Assembly (NCBI GenBank): GCA_913775095.1
Contig: CAJYIW010000026.1
Location: forward strand, 186,001-250,000
Source: an uncultured Siphonobacter sp.
GTDB taxonomy: Bacteria > Bacteroidota > Bacteroidia > Cytophagales > Spirosomataceae
Length of the DNA: 64,000 nt
Reading direction: 5' to 3'
The position numbers and the translations under genes are program-made. Below, piece by piece: positions 34,583 through 42,873 of this stretch. Under the pieces are notes generated by a model. The model saw only the letters and a list, made by a program, of their open reading frames with translations. It was not told the origin of the DNA and did no database searches. Position 1 is the stretch's first letter, and every line of letters begins with the position of its first letter.

Positions 34583-35176
34583 ATGAATACTGAATTATCA
34601 TCGGTAGAAAACTTTACGGCAGAAGCGAAACCTACATTTTCGTTTAATCCGAAAAAATTTATGCTTTGGCTGGCCATTGCCAGCATTACCATGTCCTTTG
34701 CCGGCTGGACCAGTGCTTATCTGGTTCGTCGTGCGGAGGGAAACTGGCTGGAATTTGAAATCCCCAGGATTTTCTGGTACAGCACGGGGGTAATGCTGAT
34801 TAGTAGCCTATTTATGCATTTATCAGTGCGTGCCGCAAAAAAAGACCAGTTTGGTCCACTGAAAACAGCGATTTCGATTACTTTTGCACTCGGCTTGGTC
34901 TTTCTATACTTACAGGTTCAGGGATTTTATGAATTGGTAAGTCAGAAGTTATTCCTGGTCGGCAATCCAGCAGTTTCTTTTTTTGATGTTTTAATTTTCA
35001 TTCACGGCCTTCACGTAATCAGTGGATTGATTGTTTTAATCGTCTCTTTTGTGTCGGCCTGGCAAATGAAGATTCATTCCAAAAACAGAAACCGTATCGA
35101 AATGGCGGCCATGTACTGGCATTTCCTCGATGGATTGTGGTTATACCTGTTTGTCTTCCTTTTGAATTTCCGGTAG
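34583..35176 (+). CDS. Heme-copper oxidase subunit III-like protein (first copy)
   Basis: The protein has 197 residues with five membrane helices. The segments FIHGLHVISGLIVL and MYWHFLDGLWLYLFVFL are subunit III signatures. It is shorter than the next subunit III and lacks some of its loops. Two tandem subunit III-type genes are common in the oxidase clusters of Bacteroidota. The first may be an assembly or variant subunit. It follows ctaB by 37 nt and precedes the second copy by 86 nt. Confidence 0.88.
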   Translation: MNTELSSVENFTAEAKPTFSFNPKKFMLWLAIASITMSFAGWTSAYLVRRAEGNWLEFEIPRIFWYSTGVMLISSLFMHLSVRAAKKDQFGPLKTAISITFALGLVFLYLQVQGFYELVSQKLFLVGNPAVSFFDVLIFIHGLHVISGLIVLIVSFVSAWQMKIHSKNRNRIEMAAMYWHFLDGLWLYLFVFLLNFR

Positions 35177-35262
35177 AACAAACGCCCCGGTGATTAGTTC
35201 ACCAAACGTCTCTCAACGGAGCGAGAAAACGAAATTATTAACTGTAAACCGAATTAGCGTAC

Positions 35263-36024
35263 ATGGCAACACACGCTGCTGCTGAACCGAAACAACTATG
35301 GCTGGGTGGTGCTGAACCAATGAAAGCCAGCTATGGTAAATTGATGATGTGGATCTTCCTGGTATCGGATGCATTTACATTCTCTGGACTACTCATTGCT
35401 TACGGATTGGTCCGTTACAGTCACCCTTCCTTCGAAGGCGTACCAGCCGAATTCGTTTTTTCTACGGAGTACTGGCCTATTCCGGAAAAAGTATTCGAAG
35501 CGGTGCCATTCTTCCACGGCTACCAGTTACCTCTGGTTTTCGTTGGAATTATGACCTTCATTCTGATCTTCAGTTCCGTTACGATGGTACTCGCTGTTGA
35601 AGCAGGTCACCGGAATGACAAGTCTGACGTTGAGAAATGGATGCTCTGGACGATCCTGGGTGGTATCACTTTCCTGGGCTCTCAGGCCTGGGAGTGGGGT
35701 CACTTCATCACGGGTACTGACAAACCAACGATTGTAACCGACATCATTAACGGAGTACAGGTAACTAAAGAAGTATTTGGAGCTAATTTACACGTCAACC
35801 AATACGGTCCTCAGCCTTTTGCTGATTTCTTCTTCTTCATCACAGGTTTCCACGGAACACACGTAACATCCGGCGTAATCCTGAACATCATTGTTTTCTT
35901 TAACGTTTGTATGGGTCTATACGAGCGTCGTGGACACTATGAGATGGTTGAAAAAGTAGGTCTTTACTGGCACTTTGTAGACTTAGTCTGGGTCTTCGTA
36001 TTTACATTCTTCTATCTGGTTTAA
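35263..36024 (+). CDS. coxC: Cytochrome c oxidase subunit III (second copy)
   Basis: The protein has 253 residues with about six membrane helices. GAEPMKASYGKLMMWIFLV at the start and QAWEWGHFITGT, FFITGFHGTHVTSG and GLYWHFVDLVWVFVF are clear subunit III motifs. It stabilises the catalytic core and the entry of the D proton channel. It shares the subunit III fold with the gene immediately upstream but carries an extra loop near residues 150-180 (IINGVQVTKEVFGANLHVNQ). Subunit IV follows after 19 nt. Confidence 0.93.
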   Translation: MATHAAAEPKQLWLGGAEPMKASYGKLMMWIFLVSDAFTFSGLLIAYGLVRYSHPSFEGVPAEFVFSTEYWPIPEKVFEAVPFFHGYQLPLVFVGIMTFILIFSSVTMVLAVEAGHRNDKSDVEKWMLWTILGGITFLGSQAWEWGHFITGTDKPTIVTDIINGVQVTKEVFGANLHVNQYGPQPFADFFFFITGFHGTHVTSGVILNIIVFFNVCMGLYERRGHYEMVEKVGLYWHFVDLVWVFVFTFFYLV

Positions 36025-36043
36025 TTGAAAAGCATAAGTCGTC

Positions 36044-36376
36044 ATGGCATCTGAATATAACGAGTTTATCGAGAAGGACGGTAAGATGGTTGCTAAGCCT
36101 CAGACCAAGGCCATCTGGAAAACCTTTTGGATTTTATTAATCATTACTGTACTGGAATTCGTGGTGGCTTTTTCACTGCCTCACCATTATCATATTCTGA
36201 AGGTAGCCATCTTCGTAGGAATGACCTTAATTAAGGCCGCTTACATCATGGGCGATTTCATGCACTTATCACAGGAAACGAAAGGTCTTTTCTGGACTAT
36301 TCTGGTTCCGATCGTGTTTATTGCCTGGCTGGTGTTAGCTCTTTTACTCGAAGGTGGTTTTATCTCTACTTACTAA
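36044..36376 (+). CDS. Cytochrome c oxidase subunit IV-type protein
   Basis: The protein has 110 residues with three membrane helices (FWILLIITVLEFVVAF, VAIFVGMTLIKAAYIMGDFM and LVPIVFIAWLVLALLL). The middle segment with KAAYIMGDFMHL is the hallmark of bacterial subunit IV (COX4_pro type). It is a small accessory subunit of the aa3 oxidase, directly after subunit III. There is no terminator before the SCO1 gene, but that gene has its own promoter. Confidence 0.9.
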   Translation: MASEYNEFIEKDGKMVAKPQTKAIWKTFWILLIITVLEFVVAFSLPHHYHILKVAIFVGMTLIKAAYIMGDFMHLSQETKGLFWTILVPIVFIAWLVLALLLEGGFISTY

Positions 36377-36381
36377 TCACA

Positions 36382-36407
36382 TTAATATGTACTTTTGTGC
36401 ATATTAA
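36382..36407 (+). promoter_or_regulatory. SCO1 promoter inside a palindrome (possible operator)
   Basis: TACTTTTG (36390-36397) matches TAnnTTTG exactly. It is flanked by a perfect 8-bp inverted repeat, TTAATATG (36382-36389) and CATATTAA (36400-36407). A dimeric regulator bound here would block the -7 box. The start near 36401 leaves a leader of about 18 nt before the SCO1 ATG at 36419. Confidence 0.5.
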
Positions 36408-36418
36408 GAGAGCTAGTT

Positions 36419-37141
36419 ATGTGGAATTTTAAAAAAGCCGGAATCCTGACTCTCATGTTGGTGATTCCGGTTTTGTTTTTTTTGTGGATTCGTTTCGGAG
36501 GCGTCAATCATTATACCCTGCCCCGCTACTTCCCCCTTCGTGATTCGACAACGAATCAGATTCAGATTATTAACAACGGACCCGATCGTTCCTGGTGGGA
36601 GCCTGAACAGGACACTATATTCCATACCATCCCTGATTTCCATTTACTGAATCAGGATAGTGTGGAAGTAAATCGTGATCTGATCAAAGGCAAGATTGTA
36701 GTGGCCGATTTCTTTTTTAGCCGCTGCCCAACCATCTGCCCTAAAATGTCGAGTCAACTGAATCGCATTCAGGATGTCTTTCTGAACTATCCGGAAGTGT
36801 TACTGGTGTCTCATTCCATTGATCCGGTCCATGACACGCCGTCTGTTTTACGGGCGTATGCCAAACGTTATGAAGCCGAAGCCAATAAATGGGTCTTTCT
36901 GACGGGGGATAAATCCCAGATCTATCAGTTAGCTATAAAGGGGTATAAACTGGCCGTACAGGATGATAACGCGAAAACGGGTTCAGACGAAACTTTCACT
37001 CACGACAGTAAGTTAGTTCTCGTAGATAAAGACGGTGTTATTCGGGGTTATTATGATGCAGAAGATAAGGAAGAAATAGATCGTCTTATTCTGGAAATCC
37101 GGGTATTACAGGATATTTACAACAAAAGAGAATCAAAATGA
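36419..37141 (+). CDS. SCO1/SenC-type copper chaperone
   Basis: The protein has 240 residues from the ATG at 36419; an upstream open extension would overlap the promoter. An N-terminal membrane helix (ILTLMLVIPVLFFLWI) anchors a thioredoxin-like domain outside the cytoplasm. The Cu-binding residues are C103 and C107 in CPTICPKMS and H195 in FTHDSKLVLVDKDG. SCO proteins deliver Cu or reduce the CuA site of subunit II. The stop codon overlaps the ATG of the DUF420 gene, so the two are translationally coupled. Confidence 0.95.
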   Translation: MWNFKKAGILTLMLVIPVLFFLWIRFGGVNHYTLPRYFPLRDSTTNQIQIINNGPDRSWWEPEQDTIFHTIPDFHLLNQDSVEVNRDLIKGKIVVADFFFSRCPTICPKMSSQLNRIQDVFLNYPEVLLVSHSIDPVHDTPSVLRAYAKRYEAEANKWVFLTGDKSQIYQLAIKGYKLAVQDDNAKTGSDETFTHDSKLVLVDKDGVIRGYYDAEDKEEIDRLILEIRVLQDIYNKRESK

Positions 37142-37692
37142 GTCAGGTGATTATTCCTCAGGAAAAACAGAAAAGCTATTTGATGTGGATTCGCATCTTA
37201 TCCTTTGCGATTCCAATTGCCGTAGCTGTACTTCTTAATCCACGGGTTCCCAAGCTTGATTTGGGGGAGTGGACGAAAATACTTCCTCATTTAAATGCCG
37301 CCATCAACACGGCTACTTCACTTTTGCTGATAGCAGGCTTCTTTTTCATCAAAAGAGGAAACATAGATGGTCACCGCAGAAGCATGCAGACTGCTTTTGT
37401 ATTAGGCTCTCTGTTTTTGGTTAGTTATGTTCTTTATCACCTGACTACTGAATCGACCAAGTTCGGTGGGGAAGGGGCCTTGATTCGCGGATTTTACTAT
37501 ACGGTTCTGGTAAGTCATATTGTGCTTTCAGTCGTAGTAGTACCCTTCGTTTTACTGGCCGTATATTATGCCTGGAGTAATCAGATTCCACGCCACAAAC
37601 GAATTGTAAAGGTAACCTATCCTTTATGGTTATACGTTTCCGTGACGGGTGTAATTGCCTACTTAATGATTAGCCCTTATTATCACTCATGA
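37138..37692 (+). CDS. DUF420 membrane protein of the oxidase cluster
   Basis: The protein has 184 residues with about five membrane helices. KRGNIDGHRRSMQTAFVLGS and HIVLSVVVVPFVLLAVYYA are typical of DUF420. Members sit next to SCO1 and oxidase genes in many bacteria and are thought to help oxidase assembly, but a biochemical role is not established to my knowledge. Its ATG overlaps the SCO1 stop, and its stop overlaps the next ATG, giving a tightly coupled trio. Confidence 0.85.
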   Translation: MSQVIIPQEKQKSYLMWIRILSFAIPIAVAVLLNPRVPKLDLGEWTKILPHLNAAINTATSLLLIAGFFFIKRGNIDGHRRSMQTAFVLGSLFLVSYVLYHLTTESTKFGGEGALIRGFYYTVLVSHIVLSVVVVPFVLLAVYYAWSNQIPRHKRIVKVTYPLWLYVSVTGVIAYLMISPYYHS

Positions 37693-37961
37693 AAAAGATC
37701 ATTGCTTCCGTTGTATTGCTTCTCATAAGCTGTACCATGAGTTTTGCTCAATGTGCTATGTGCCGGGCTTCCGTGGAAAGTACGTATAGCGACGGACACT
37801 ATTTGAATGGTTCCGGGCTTAATACCGGGATTCTGTATCTACTGGTCATGCCTTATCTGCTGGTTGCCCTGATTGCCTATCTATGGTATAAGGGTTCGCG
37901 TAAGGAACACGCCCAGAAAATGGCCGTCTGGCAGCGTATGAAGAAAATTTCACATTCGTAA
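37689..37961 (+). CDS. Small membrane protein with a CxxC motif, oxidase-linked
   Basis: The protein has 90 residues. A signal peptide (IIASVVLLLISCTMSFA) precedes QCAMCRASVES, which puts a CxxC pair at the very start of the mature protein, and a membrane helix (GILYLLVMPYLLVALIAYLW) follows. Its start overlaps the DUF420 stop. The exposed CxxC next to SCO1 suggests thiol or Cu chemistry in oxidase assembly, but this is inference. I know no named family. A strong terminator follows. Confidence 0.75.
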   Translation: MKKIIASVVLLLISCTMSFAQCAMCRASVESTYSDGHYLNGSGLNTGILYLLVMPYLLVALIAYLWYKGSRKEHAQKMAVWQRMKKISHS

Positions 37962-37998
37962 CCATTTGATTTTAAGTTGATTTATTGCCTATTGATAG

Positions 37999-38030
37999 CC
38001 TCCTGACGTTTGTCAGGAGGTTTTATTTTG
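37999..38030 (+). terminator. Intrinsic terminator at the end of the oxidase-assembly genes
   Basis: CCTCCTGAC (37999-38007), loop GTTT and GTCAGGAGG (38012-38020) form a perfect 9-bp stem followed by TTTTATTTT. Confidence 0.93.
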
Positions 38031-38198
38031 TGATGAAGTAAAAAGTATCGGAAAGTTAAAGGAATATAGAGCCAGTCATCAGACTCATCAGAAGTCATTG
38101 CTATCGAAAAATAAAATTTATAAAAACTCAATAAATTGATGCAACCCTAATTCTATAGCGTGCATCTGTCTTGCAGGTAACTAGCCTTAGACCGTCCC

Positions 38199-38765
38199 GT
38201 GAAAATTTTATCTTTATTTCAAACAGAAGAACAACTGGTTAAAGCCTGTCAGAAAGGTGACCCCAGAGCCCAGCGGCGGGTGTACGATAAGTATGCCGGC
38301 CGGATGAATTCTGTCTGCAGAAGATATTTTAAAGATGACTATGAAGCGGAAGAGTGCATGATTGAAGCTTTCGTGAAAGTGTTTGAAAAAATTAGTCAGT
38401 TCAAATTAGAAGGAAGTTTTGAAGGCTGGATCCGCCGAATTGTAGTCAATGAATGTCTGATGGCCTTGAGGTCAAAAAAACAGATGGGTAATCAGATGAG
38501 TTATGATGATGTGTTGTACGAGCCTAACCCTCAGTTACCCGAGACGGCCCTGGAAGTACAGGATCTTTTGAAGCTCGTAGAACAGTTACCCATCGGTTAC
38601 CGTACCGTATTCAATTTATATGCCATTGACGGTTATACACACGAAGAGATCGCCCGGAGTTTAGGTATCACAGAGAGTACATCCAAATCGCAACTACATC
38701 GGGCCCGAGCGTTATTACAACGCATGATTATTGAAAATGACACCCGATTGTCAATAAATTATTAA
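38199..38765 (+). CDS. ECF-type RNA polymerase sigma factor
   Basis: The protein has 188 residues. The start codon is GTG at 38199; no ATG fits the conserved N-terminus (EEQLVKACQKGDPRAQRRVY). Region 2 is DDYEAEECMIEAFVKVFEKI with GWIRRIVVNECL. Region 4 is LPIGYRTVFNLYAIDGYTHE with the helix-turn-helix up to SKSQLHRARALLQ. The protein is followed after 4 nt by a single-TM protein and then an outer-membrane protein. This order suggests a sigma/anti-sigma unit responding to envelope state. A half-site pair GATGCA/TGCATC flanks the region upstream of the start but is too short to call. Confidence 0.93.
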   Translation: MKILSLFQTEEQLVKACQKGDPRAQRRVYDKYAGRMNSVCRRYFKDDYEAEECMIEAFVKVFEKISQFKLEGSFEGWIRRIVVNECLMALRSKKQMGNQMSYDDVLYEPNPQLPETALEVQDLLKLVEQLPIGYRTVFNLYAIDGYTHEEIARSLGITESTSKSQLHRARALLQRMIIENDTRLSINY

Positions 38766-38769
38766 GCTT

Positions 38770-39540
38770 ATGAAACAGCCAAAAGAAAATCATCCGATTG
38801 ACGAGTTGTTTGCCAGAAAGCTGAAGGATCATGAACAGGCACCCCAAAGTCAGTCGTGGGAGAAAATACAGGGCCGTCTGAACAGCAGCTATACGCAGCG
38901 TAGGGGCATGCCGCTCTGGTCCAGGTATGCGGCGGCGGCTTCCATCGCACTAGTTATGATGGCGGGCTGGTGGGCACTAAAATCCAGTCAGCCGAACCAG
39001 CAAAACCTGGCCGTGCAGACACCTAAGGTGACTACGACTCCCAAGCTCGCAGAGCCGCAGGTTGAGGTTAAACCAGAAATCAACGCAGAAGCAGAGCCAG
39101 CCATTCGTTCTGAAAAGATGGCAGAGCTTTCAAGACCCGCAAAAATGGGTCAGCCGAAGGTTGAGTCAGAGGTTCGTCAGGTACCTGTTCCCGTTGGAAA
39201 ACAGGAAGAAGTAAAAAGAATCGAACCCATTTTGAACCTGGAAGCCATTGCAAAGATCGAGCCTGAAGTGAGATCTGAAAGACCAGCACTGGCTGAGGTA
39301 CCTCTACCAACCAGTCAGACTGAAAAGAGTACTGAAGATAAAACCTTCATCGTAAAGGTAGTAGAGACTCAGGTGGCGAGTGTGGAGGAGAATTCCGAAA
39401 AGCCTGCCAGGAAAAAGAAACTCTTTTCCCGAATAGCCAAAGGTCTGAAGCACATTCAGGAAGGAGAGTGGAAAGAAGTAGGGCTCGATAGTAAAACCAT
39501 CATTGCCCGTACGGAAGATAATATTTTTAAGAAGCACTAA
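38770..39540 (+). CDS. Single-TM protein in anti-sigma position
   Basis: The protein has 256 residues. A cytoplasmic N-terminal segment of about 55 residues (PIDELFARKLKDHEQAPQSQ, with a WEKIQGRL helix) precedes one membrane helix (AAASIALVMMAGWWAL). A long Pro/Glu/Lys-rich periplasmic region follows, ending in a conserved-looking helical end (FSRIAKGLKHIQEGEWKEVG). No zinc anti-sigma motif is visible. The 4-nt gap after the ECF sigma gene and the topology suggest an anti-sigma factor, but this is inferred from position only. Confidence 0.65.
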   Translation: MKQPKENHPIDELFARKLKDHEQAPQSQSWEKIQGRLNSSYTQRRGMPLWSRYAAAASIALVMMAGWWALKSSQPNQQNLAVQTPKVTTTPKLAEPQVEVKPEINAEAEPAIRSEKMAELSRPAKMGQPKVESEVRQVPVPVGKQEEVKRIEPILNLEAIAKIEPEVRSERPALAEVPLPTSQTEKSTEDKTFIVKVVETQVASVEENSEKPARKKKLFSRIAKGLKHIQEGEWKEVGLDSKTIIARTEDNIFKKH

Positions 39541-39594
39541 GCAACCTTTGCCCAGCCGCTGACATCTGGAAAGTAAATCCTTTGAATAAAGATC

Positions 39595-40569
39595 ATGAAA
39601 CGCATTGTATTTGCCTTGCTTGCCGTTTTAGGAACATTGGGAGTCGCTTCTGCCCGGGAAGCTCAGAAAGATTCCATCATCGTCATTATGGGAGATAACT
39701 CCCGTATTATTATTTACGGTGAGAATCAGGAGGACCTGAAGAAGTTACTCCATTACGATGTAAATAAATTGCTGAAAGATGTCGGTAGTAAGATTGATTC
39801 CACTTCACAGAAAGGGACCACTCGGATTACGCTGGGTGAAATAGACGGAGAGAAATATCTGGAAAAAGTAGGCATCGAGCTAAACGGATACCGGATTACT
39901 TCGAGGGGAGATACGATTTACTACAAGGGCAGTAAACAAGTAAAACGGACGCGTCCGTGGTGGCAAAACGATCAGGATAATTTCGTAATTTCTTTTGGTT
40001 TAAATGCTTATGGTAGCAAGGAAGACCTGGACTACGATCCTCAGGACTACGATTTACGTCCATTAGGGTCGCGTTTCTTCTCGCTTGGGTTTTACCGGAA
40101 TCCAACCCTCATCAAGGGGGAAGACGTAGCTCTGCGGCTGCGACTGGGCTTTGAGTTTACCTGGTATAACTTCATGTTCGACGGCAACAATGTAGCCCGG
40201 AAGGGACCTGAACAAATTGAGTTCACTTCCTTTACAGAGCCTCTAAAAAAGAGTAAGCTCACCGTCTGTTACGTCACTGTACCCGTCATGCCAACCATCG
40301 CCATAAGAAAAGGAGTCATTTCGCACATTGGGGCAGGGGGCTACGTAGGATATCGTCTGGACAGCTATACAAAGACCAAGACCGAATCAGGTAAGAAAGA
40401 TCATAATCACGGAGGATACTGGCTTAATGATTTTCGATACGGACTCATGGCAGAAATTGGTTTCCGGAATTCAGTTGACTTGTTTTTTCAGTACGATCTG
40501 AATGAGCTTTACCAGGAGGCCCGCGGGCCGAAGGTGCAGGCCGTCAGTTTTGGCGTTCGTCTTAACTAA
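39595..40569 (+). CDS. Outer-membrane beta-barrel protein, hypothetical
   Basis: The protein has 324 residues with a signal peptide (MKRIVFALLAVLGTLGVASA). About 100 residues of soluble N-terminal domain follow, with a MGDNSRIIIYGE segment. From about residue 125 there is a barrel-like part with alternating strands (VALRLRLGFEFTWYNFMF, ISHIGAGGYVGYRLD, VQAVSFGVRLN). No named family is recognised. It follows the anti-sigma-like gene by 54 nt and is a likely target or partner of the ECF unit. It is closed by a strong terminator. Confidence 0.7.
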   Translation: MKRIVFALLAVLGTLGVASAREAQKDSIIVIMGDNSRIIIYGENQEDLKKLLHYDVNKLLKDVGSKIDSTSQKGTTRITLGEIDGEKYLEKVGIELNGYRITSRGDTIYYKGSKQVKRTRPWWQNDQDNFVISFGLNAYGSKEDLDYDPQDYDLRPLGSRFFSLGFYRNPTLIKGEDVALRLRLGFEFTWYNFMFDGNNVARKGPEQIEFTSFTEPLKKSKLTVCYVTVPVMPTIAIRKGVISHIGAGGYVGYRLDSYTKTKTESGKKDHNHGGYWLNDFRYGLMAEIGFRNSVDLFFQYDLNELYQEARGPKVQAVSFGVRLN

Positions 40570-40590
40570 GAACAGGCAGGATATTTATTC

Positions 40591-40632
40591 AATGGAGCCA
40601 TAGCAGTCTATGGCTCCATTTATTTTTTTTGA
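40591..40632 (+). terminator. Intrinsic terminator after the outer-membrane protein gene
   Basis: ATGGAGCCATAG (40592-40603), loop CAGT and CTATGGCTCCAT (40608-40619) form a perfect 12-bp stem followed by a long T run. Confidence 0.95.
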
Positions 40633-40726
40633 AATATATTTTCATGGACAAGGCTGGAAATGAAAGTATTAGGTAAAACGTCACTGAGCTCATTTAAAAA
40701 AAAGACAAGTTTTTTTAGCTTACCTC

Positions 40727-40757
40727 TTGACACGGGCTCAATAACGCTATACTTTTG
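40727..40757 (+). promoter_or_regulatory. Strong promoter of the tRNA-tuf operon
   Basis: TTGACA (40727-40732) and TACTTTTG (40750-40757) match the Bacteroidota consensus, with 20 nt between TTG and TA. The predicted start near 40761 lies 80 nt before tRNA-Tyr. Confidence 0.75.
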
Positions 40758-40840
40758 CAACTCCAAACCGGAAGATAAAACAAAACATCAGACGGTAAGG
40801 GGAAAACGTTCTTTTACTCATAGCGTAAAAAACACCATTT

Positions 40841-40923
40841 GGGGCGATACCAGAGTGGCCAAATGGGGCAGACTGTAAATCTGCTGGCGTCAGCCTACGG
40901 TGGTTCGAATCCATCTCGCCCCA
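40841..40923 (+). tRNA. tRNA-Tyr (GTA)
   Basis: A class II tRNA of 83 nt with a long variable arm. The acceptor GGGGCGA pairs with TCGCCCC, the anticodon loop CTGTAAA carries GTA, and the T loop is GGTTCGAATCC. The genomic 3' end reads A-CA, so a full CCA is not encoded and must be added. Confidence 0.97.
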
Positions 40924-40985
40924 CAATTTGAATGACTATTGATTGAGTACATTATCCTGATCAATAGTCATTTTTTTAGTCATAT

Positions 40986-41058
40986 GCGGGCGTAGCTCAG
41001 TTGGTAGAGCGGCAGCCTTCCAAGCTGCAGGTCGCGGGTTCGAGCCTCGTCGCCCGCT
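40986..41058 (+). tRNA. tRNA-Gly (TCC)
   Basis: The acceptor GCGGGCG pairs with CGCCCGC, the D arm has AGCTCAGTTGGTAGAGC, the anticodon loop CTTCCAA carries TCC, and the T arm is GCGGGTTCGAGCC-like. It is 73 nt long, and the CCA end is not encoded. Confidence 0.97.
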
Positions 41059-41215
41059 CATAATTTTGAGCGTAATTTATTAAGTTACTTCGCTTTCGTA
41101 GCGACCCAACCTTCCTCACTACGCTCATTAGGATTTACAAGTTACGCGATACCGATTTACGTAACGTCTTTTCGTAAATCATCTCTCTCAGCTTGTATAT
41201 AACATAATTAGTATT
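41059..41215. other. Spacer between tRNA-Gly and tRNA-Thr with small hairpins
   Basis: It holds the hairpin TCGCT/AGCGA near 41091-41105, a minus-strand copy of the AGCGTAGTGAGGAA motif at about 41112-41126, and GATTTACG (41154-41161) paired with CGTAAATC (41173-41180). These could be processing sites between tRNAs or repeat remnants. No ORF is seen. Confidence 0.4.
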
Positions 41216-41287
<72 letters not shown>

Positions 41288-41337
41288 CTGAAACTTTCGG
41301 TCCAAGTTTTAGGTTGAAAGATCAGATATTGCGAAAT

Positions 41338-41366
41338 CCCTCTCCGCATAGAGAGGGACTTTTTTC
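41338..41366 (+). terminator. Hairpin with T run between tRNA-Thr and tuf
   Basis: CCCTCTC (41338-41344) and GAGAGGG (41351-41357) form a perfect 7-bp stem with a 6-nt loop, followed by ACTTTTTT. It may lower tuf transcription relative to the tRNAs or be a true terminator with a tuf promoter after it. No clear promoter is seen there. Confidence 0.75.
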
Positions 41367-41452
41367 GTAACGAAAGGTGCAAGTGACTCTTTTCGCAAGT
41401 ACACTTTCATCAGAATAATAACCAATCGCGAAACCGATAATTCTTTCTAAAA

Positions 41453-42637
41453 ATGGCAAAGGAGACTTTTGACCGCTCGAAACCACACGTCAACATTGGT
41501 ACAATTGGACACGTTGACCACGGTAAAACGACTTTGACTGCTGCGATCACGAAAGTTCTTTCTGAAAAAGGTCTGGCAGAAAAGAGAGATTTCTCTCAAA
41601 TTGATAATGCTCCTGAAGAGCGTGAGCGTGGTATCACGATCAACACTGCACACGTAGAATACCAAACAGTAAACCGTCACTATGCTCACGTAGACTGCCC
41701 AGGTCACGCCGATTACGTGAAAAACATGGTAACGGGTGCTGCTCAGATGGACGGTGCTATTATCGTAGTAGCTGCTACGGATGGTCCTATGCCCCAGACT
41801 CGTGAGCACATCCTGCTTGCTCGTCAGGTAGGTGTACCCCAACTTGTTGTATTCATGAACAAGGTGGATATGGTGGACGATCCTGAGCTGTTAGAACTCG
41901 TTGAGATGGAAATCCGCGAGCTGCTGAGCTTCTACCAATTCGATGGTGACAACATTCCTGTAATCCAGGGTTCTGCTTTAGGTGGTCTGAATGGCGAGCC
42001 TAAGTGGGTTGAAACGATCGATCAACTGATGGAAGCAGTTGATAGCTGGATCCCAACTCCTGCTCGTGAAACTGACAAGCCTTTCCTGATGCCTGTTGAG
42101 GACGTATTCTCAATCACAGGTCGTGGAACGGTAGCAACGGGCCGTATCGAAACAGGTGTAATCAACTCTGGTGATCCTGTAGAGATCTTAGGTATGGGTG
42201 CTGAAAACCTGAAATCTACGGTAACGGGTGTGGAAATGTTCCGCAAAATCCTTGACCGTGGAGAAGCTGGTGACAACGTAGGTCTGCTGTTACGTGGTGT
42301 TGAGAAAACCGATATCCGTCGTGGTATGGTTATCTGTAAGCCAGGTTCAGTGAAGCCTCACGCTCACTTCAAAGCTGAGGTTTACATCCTTTCAAAAGAA
42401 GAAGGTGGCCGTCACACGCCATTCTTTAACAAATACCGTCCTCAGTTCTACTTCCGTACCACGGACGTAACTGGCGAAATCATGCTGCCTGAGAACGTTG
42501 AAATGGTTATGCCTGGTGATAACATTACTATTGACGTAACGTTGATCAGCCCTATCGCTATGGACAAAGGTCTGCGTTTCGCTATCCGCGAAGGTGGCCG
42601 TACCGTAGGTGCAGGTCAGGTAACTGAAATCTTATAA
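41453..42637 (+). CDS. tuf: Translation elongation factor Tu
   Basis: The protein has 394 residues, the usual length for the family. G1 is GHVDHGKTT, the switch II region is [12 protein letters not shown], and the guanine-specificity motif is NKVDMVDD. Domains 2 and 3 are complete up to [13 protein letters not shown]-Tu carries aminoacyl-tRNA to the ribosome. The gene sits between tRNA-Thr and tRNA-Trp and ends in a strong terminator. Codon use is highly biased (CGT, GGT, CTG), as expected for a very highly expressed gene. Confidence 0.99.
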   Translation: MAKETFDRSKPHVNIGTIGHVDHGKTTLTAAITKVLSEKGLAEKRDFSQIDNAPEERERGITINTAHVEYQTVNRHYAHVDCPGHADYVKNMVTGAAQMDGAIIVVAATDGPMPQTREHILLARQVGVPQLVVFMNKVDMVDDPELLELVEMEIRELLSFYQFDGDNIPVIQGSALGGLNGEPKWVETIDQLMEAVDSWIPTPARETDKPFLMPVEDVFSITGRGTVATGRIETGVINSGDPVEILGMGAENLKSTVTGVEMFRKILDRGEAGDNVGLLLRGVEKTDIRRGMVICKPGSVKPHAHFKAEVYILSKEEGGRHTPFFNKYRPQFYFRTTDVTGEIMLPENVEMVMPGDNITIDVTLISPIAMDKGLRFAIREGGRTVGAGQVTEIL

Positions 42638-42655
42638 TTTCTATAAGAATCAAGA

Positions 42656-42690
42656 GAAAGCGTCCCGTAATAGGGACGCTTTCTTTTTTG
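42656..42690 (+). terminator. Intrinsic terminator after tuf
   Basis: GAAAGCGTCCC (42656-42666), loop GTAATA and GGGACGCTTTC (42673-42683) form a perfect 11-bp stem followed by TTTTTT. Confidence 0.95.
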
Positions 42691-42735
42691 TAAGAAGATA
42701 TTTTTCTGTTTTGAGAAAAAAAGTTGCTGAAATAG

Positions 42736-42766
42736 TTGACCTAATCAAAACAAAAATCTATTTTTG
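42736..42766 (+). promoter_or_regulatory. Promoter of tRNA-Trp-secE-nusG
   Basis: TTGAC (42736-42740) and TATTTTTG (42759-42766) have 20 nt between TTG and TA, an exact consensus match. The predicted start near 42770 lies 25 nt before tRNA-Trp. Confidence 0.75.
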
Positions 42767-42794
42767 CAGTCCCAAATTTAAGGTACAAGCACAC

Positions 42795-42865
42795 ACGGGC
42801 ATAGTATAAGGGTAGTACAGAGGTCTCCAAAACCTTCGGTCTGGGTTCGAATCCTGGTGCCCGTG
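42795..42865 (+). tRNA. tRNA-Trp (CCA)
   Basis: The acceptor ACGGGCA pairs with TGCCCGT, the anticodon loop CTCCAAA carries CCA, and the discriminator is G, as expected for Trp. It is 71 nt long. It heads the secE-nusG-rpl transcript. Confidence 0.96.
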
Positions 42866-42873
42866 CAACTAAG

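Noticed and set aside
38138-38166. GATGCA/TGCATC operator before the sigma gene
   Set aside because: Six-base arms 17 nt apart are expected by chance. Not reported as a feature.
40660-40878. 72-codon open frame upstream of and into tRNA-Tyr
   Set aside because: It overlaps the tRNA-Tyr gene and spans the promoter. No family resemblance is seen.
41447-41842. Long open frame antisense to tuf
   Set aside because: It is a shadow caused by the strong codon bias of tuf, and the composition shows no protein-like pattern.
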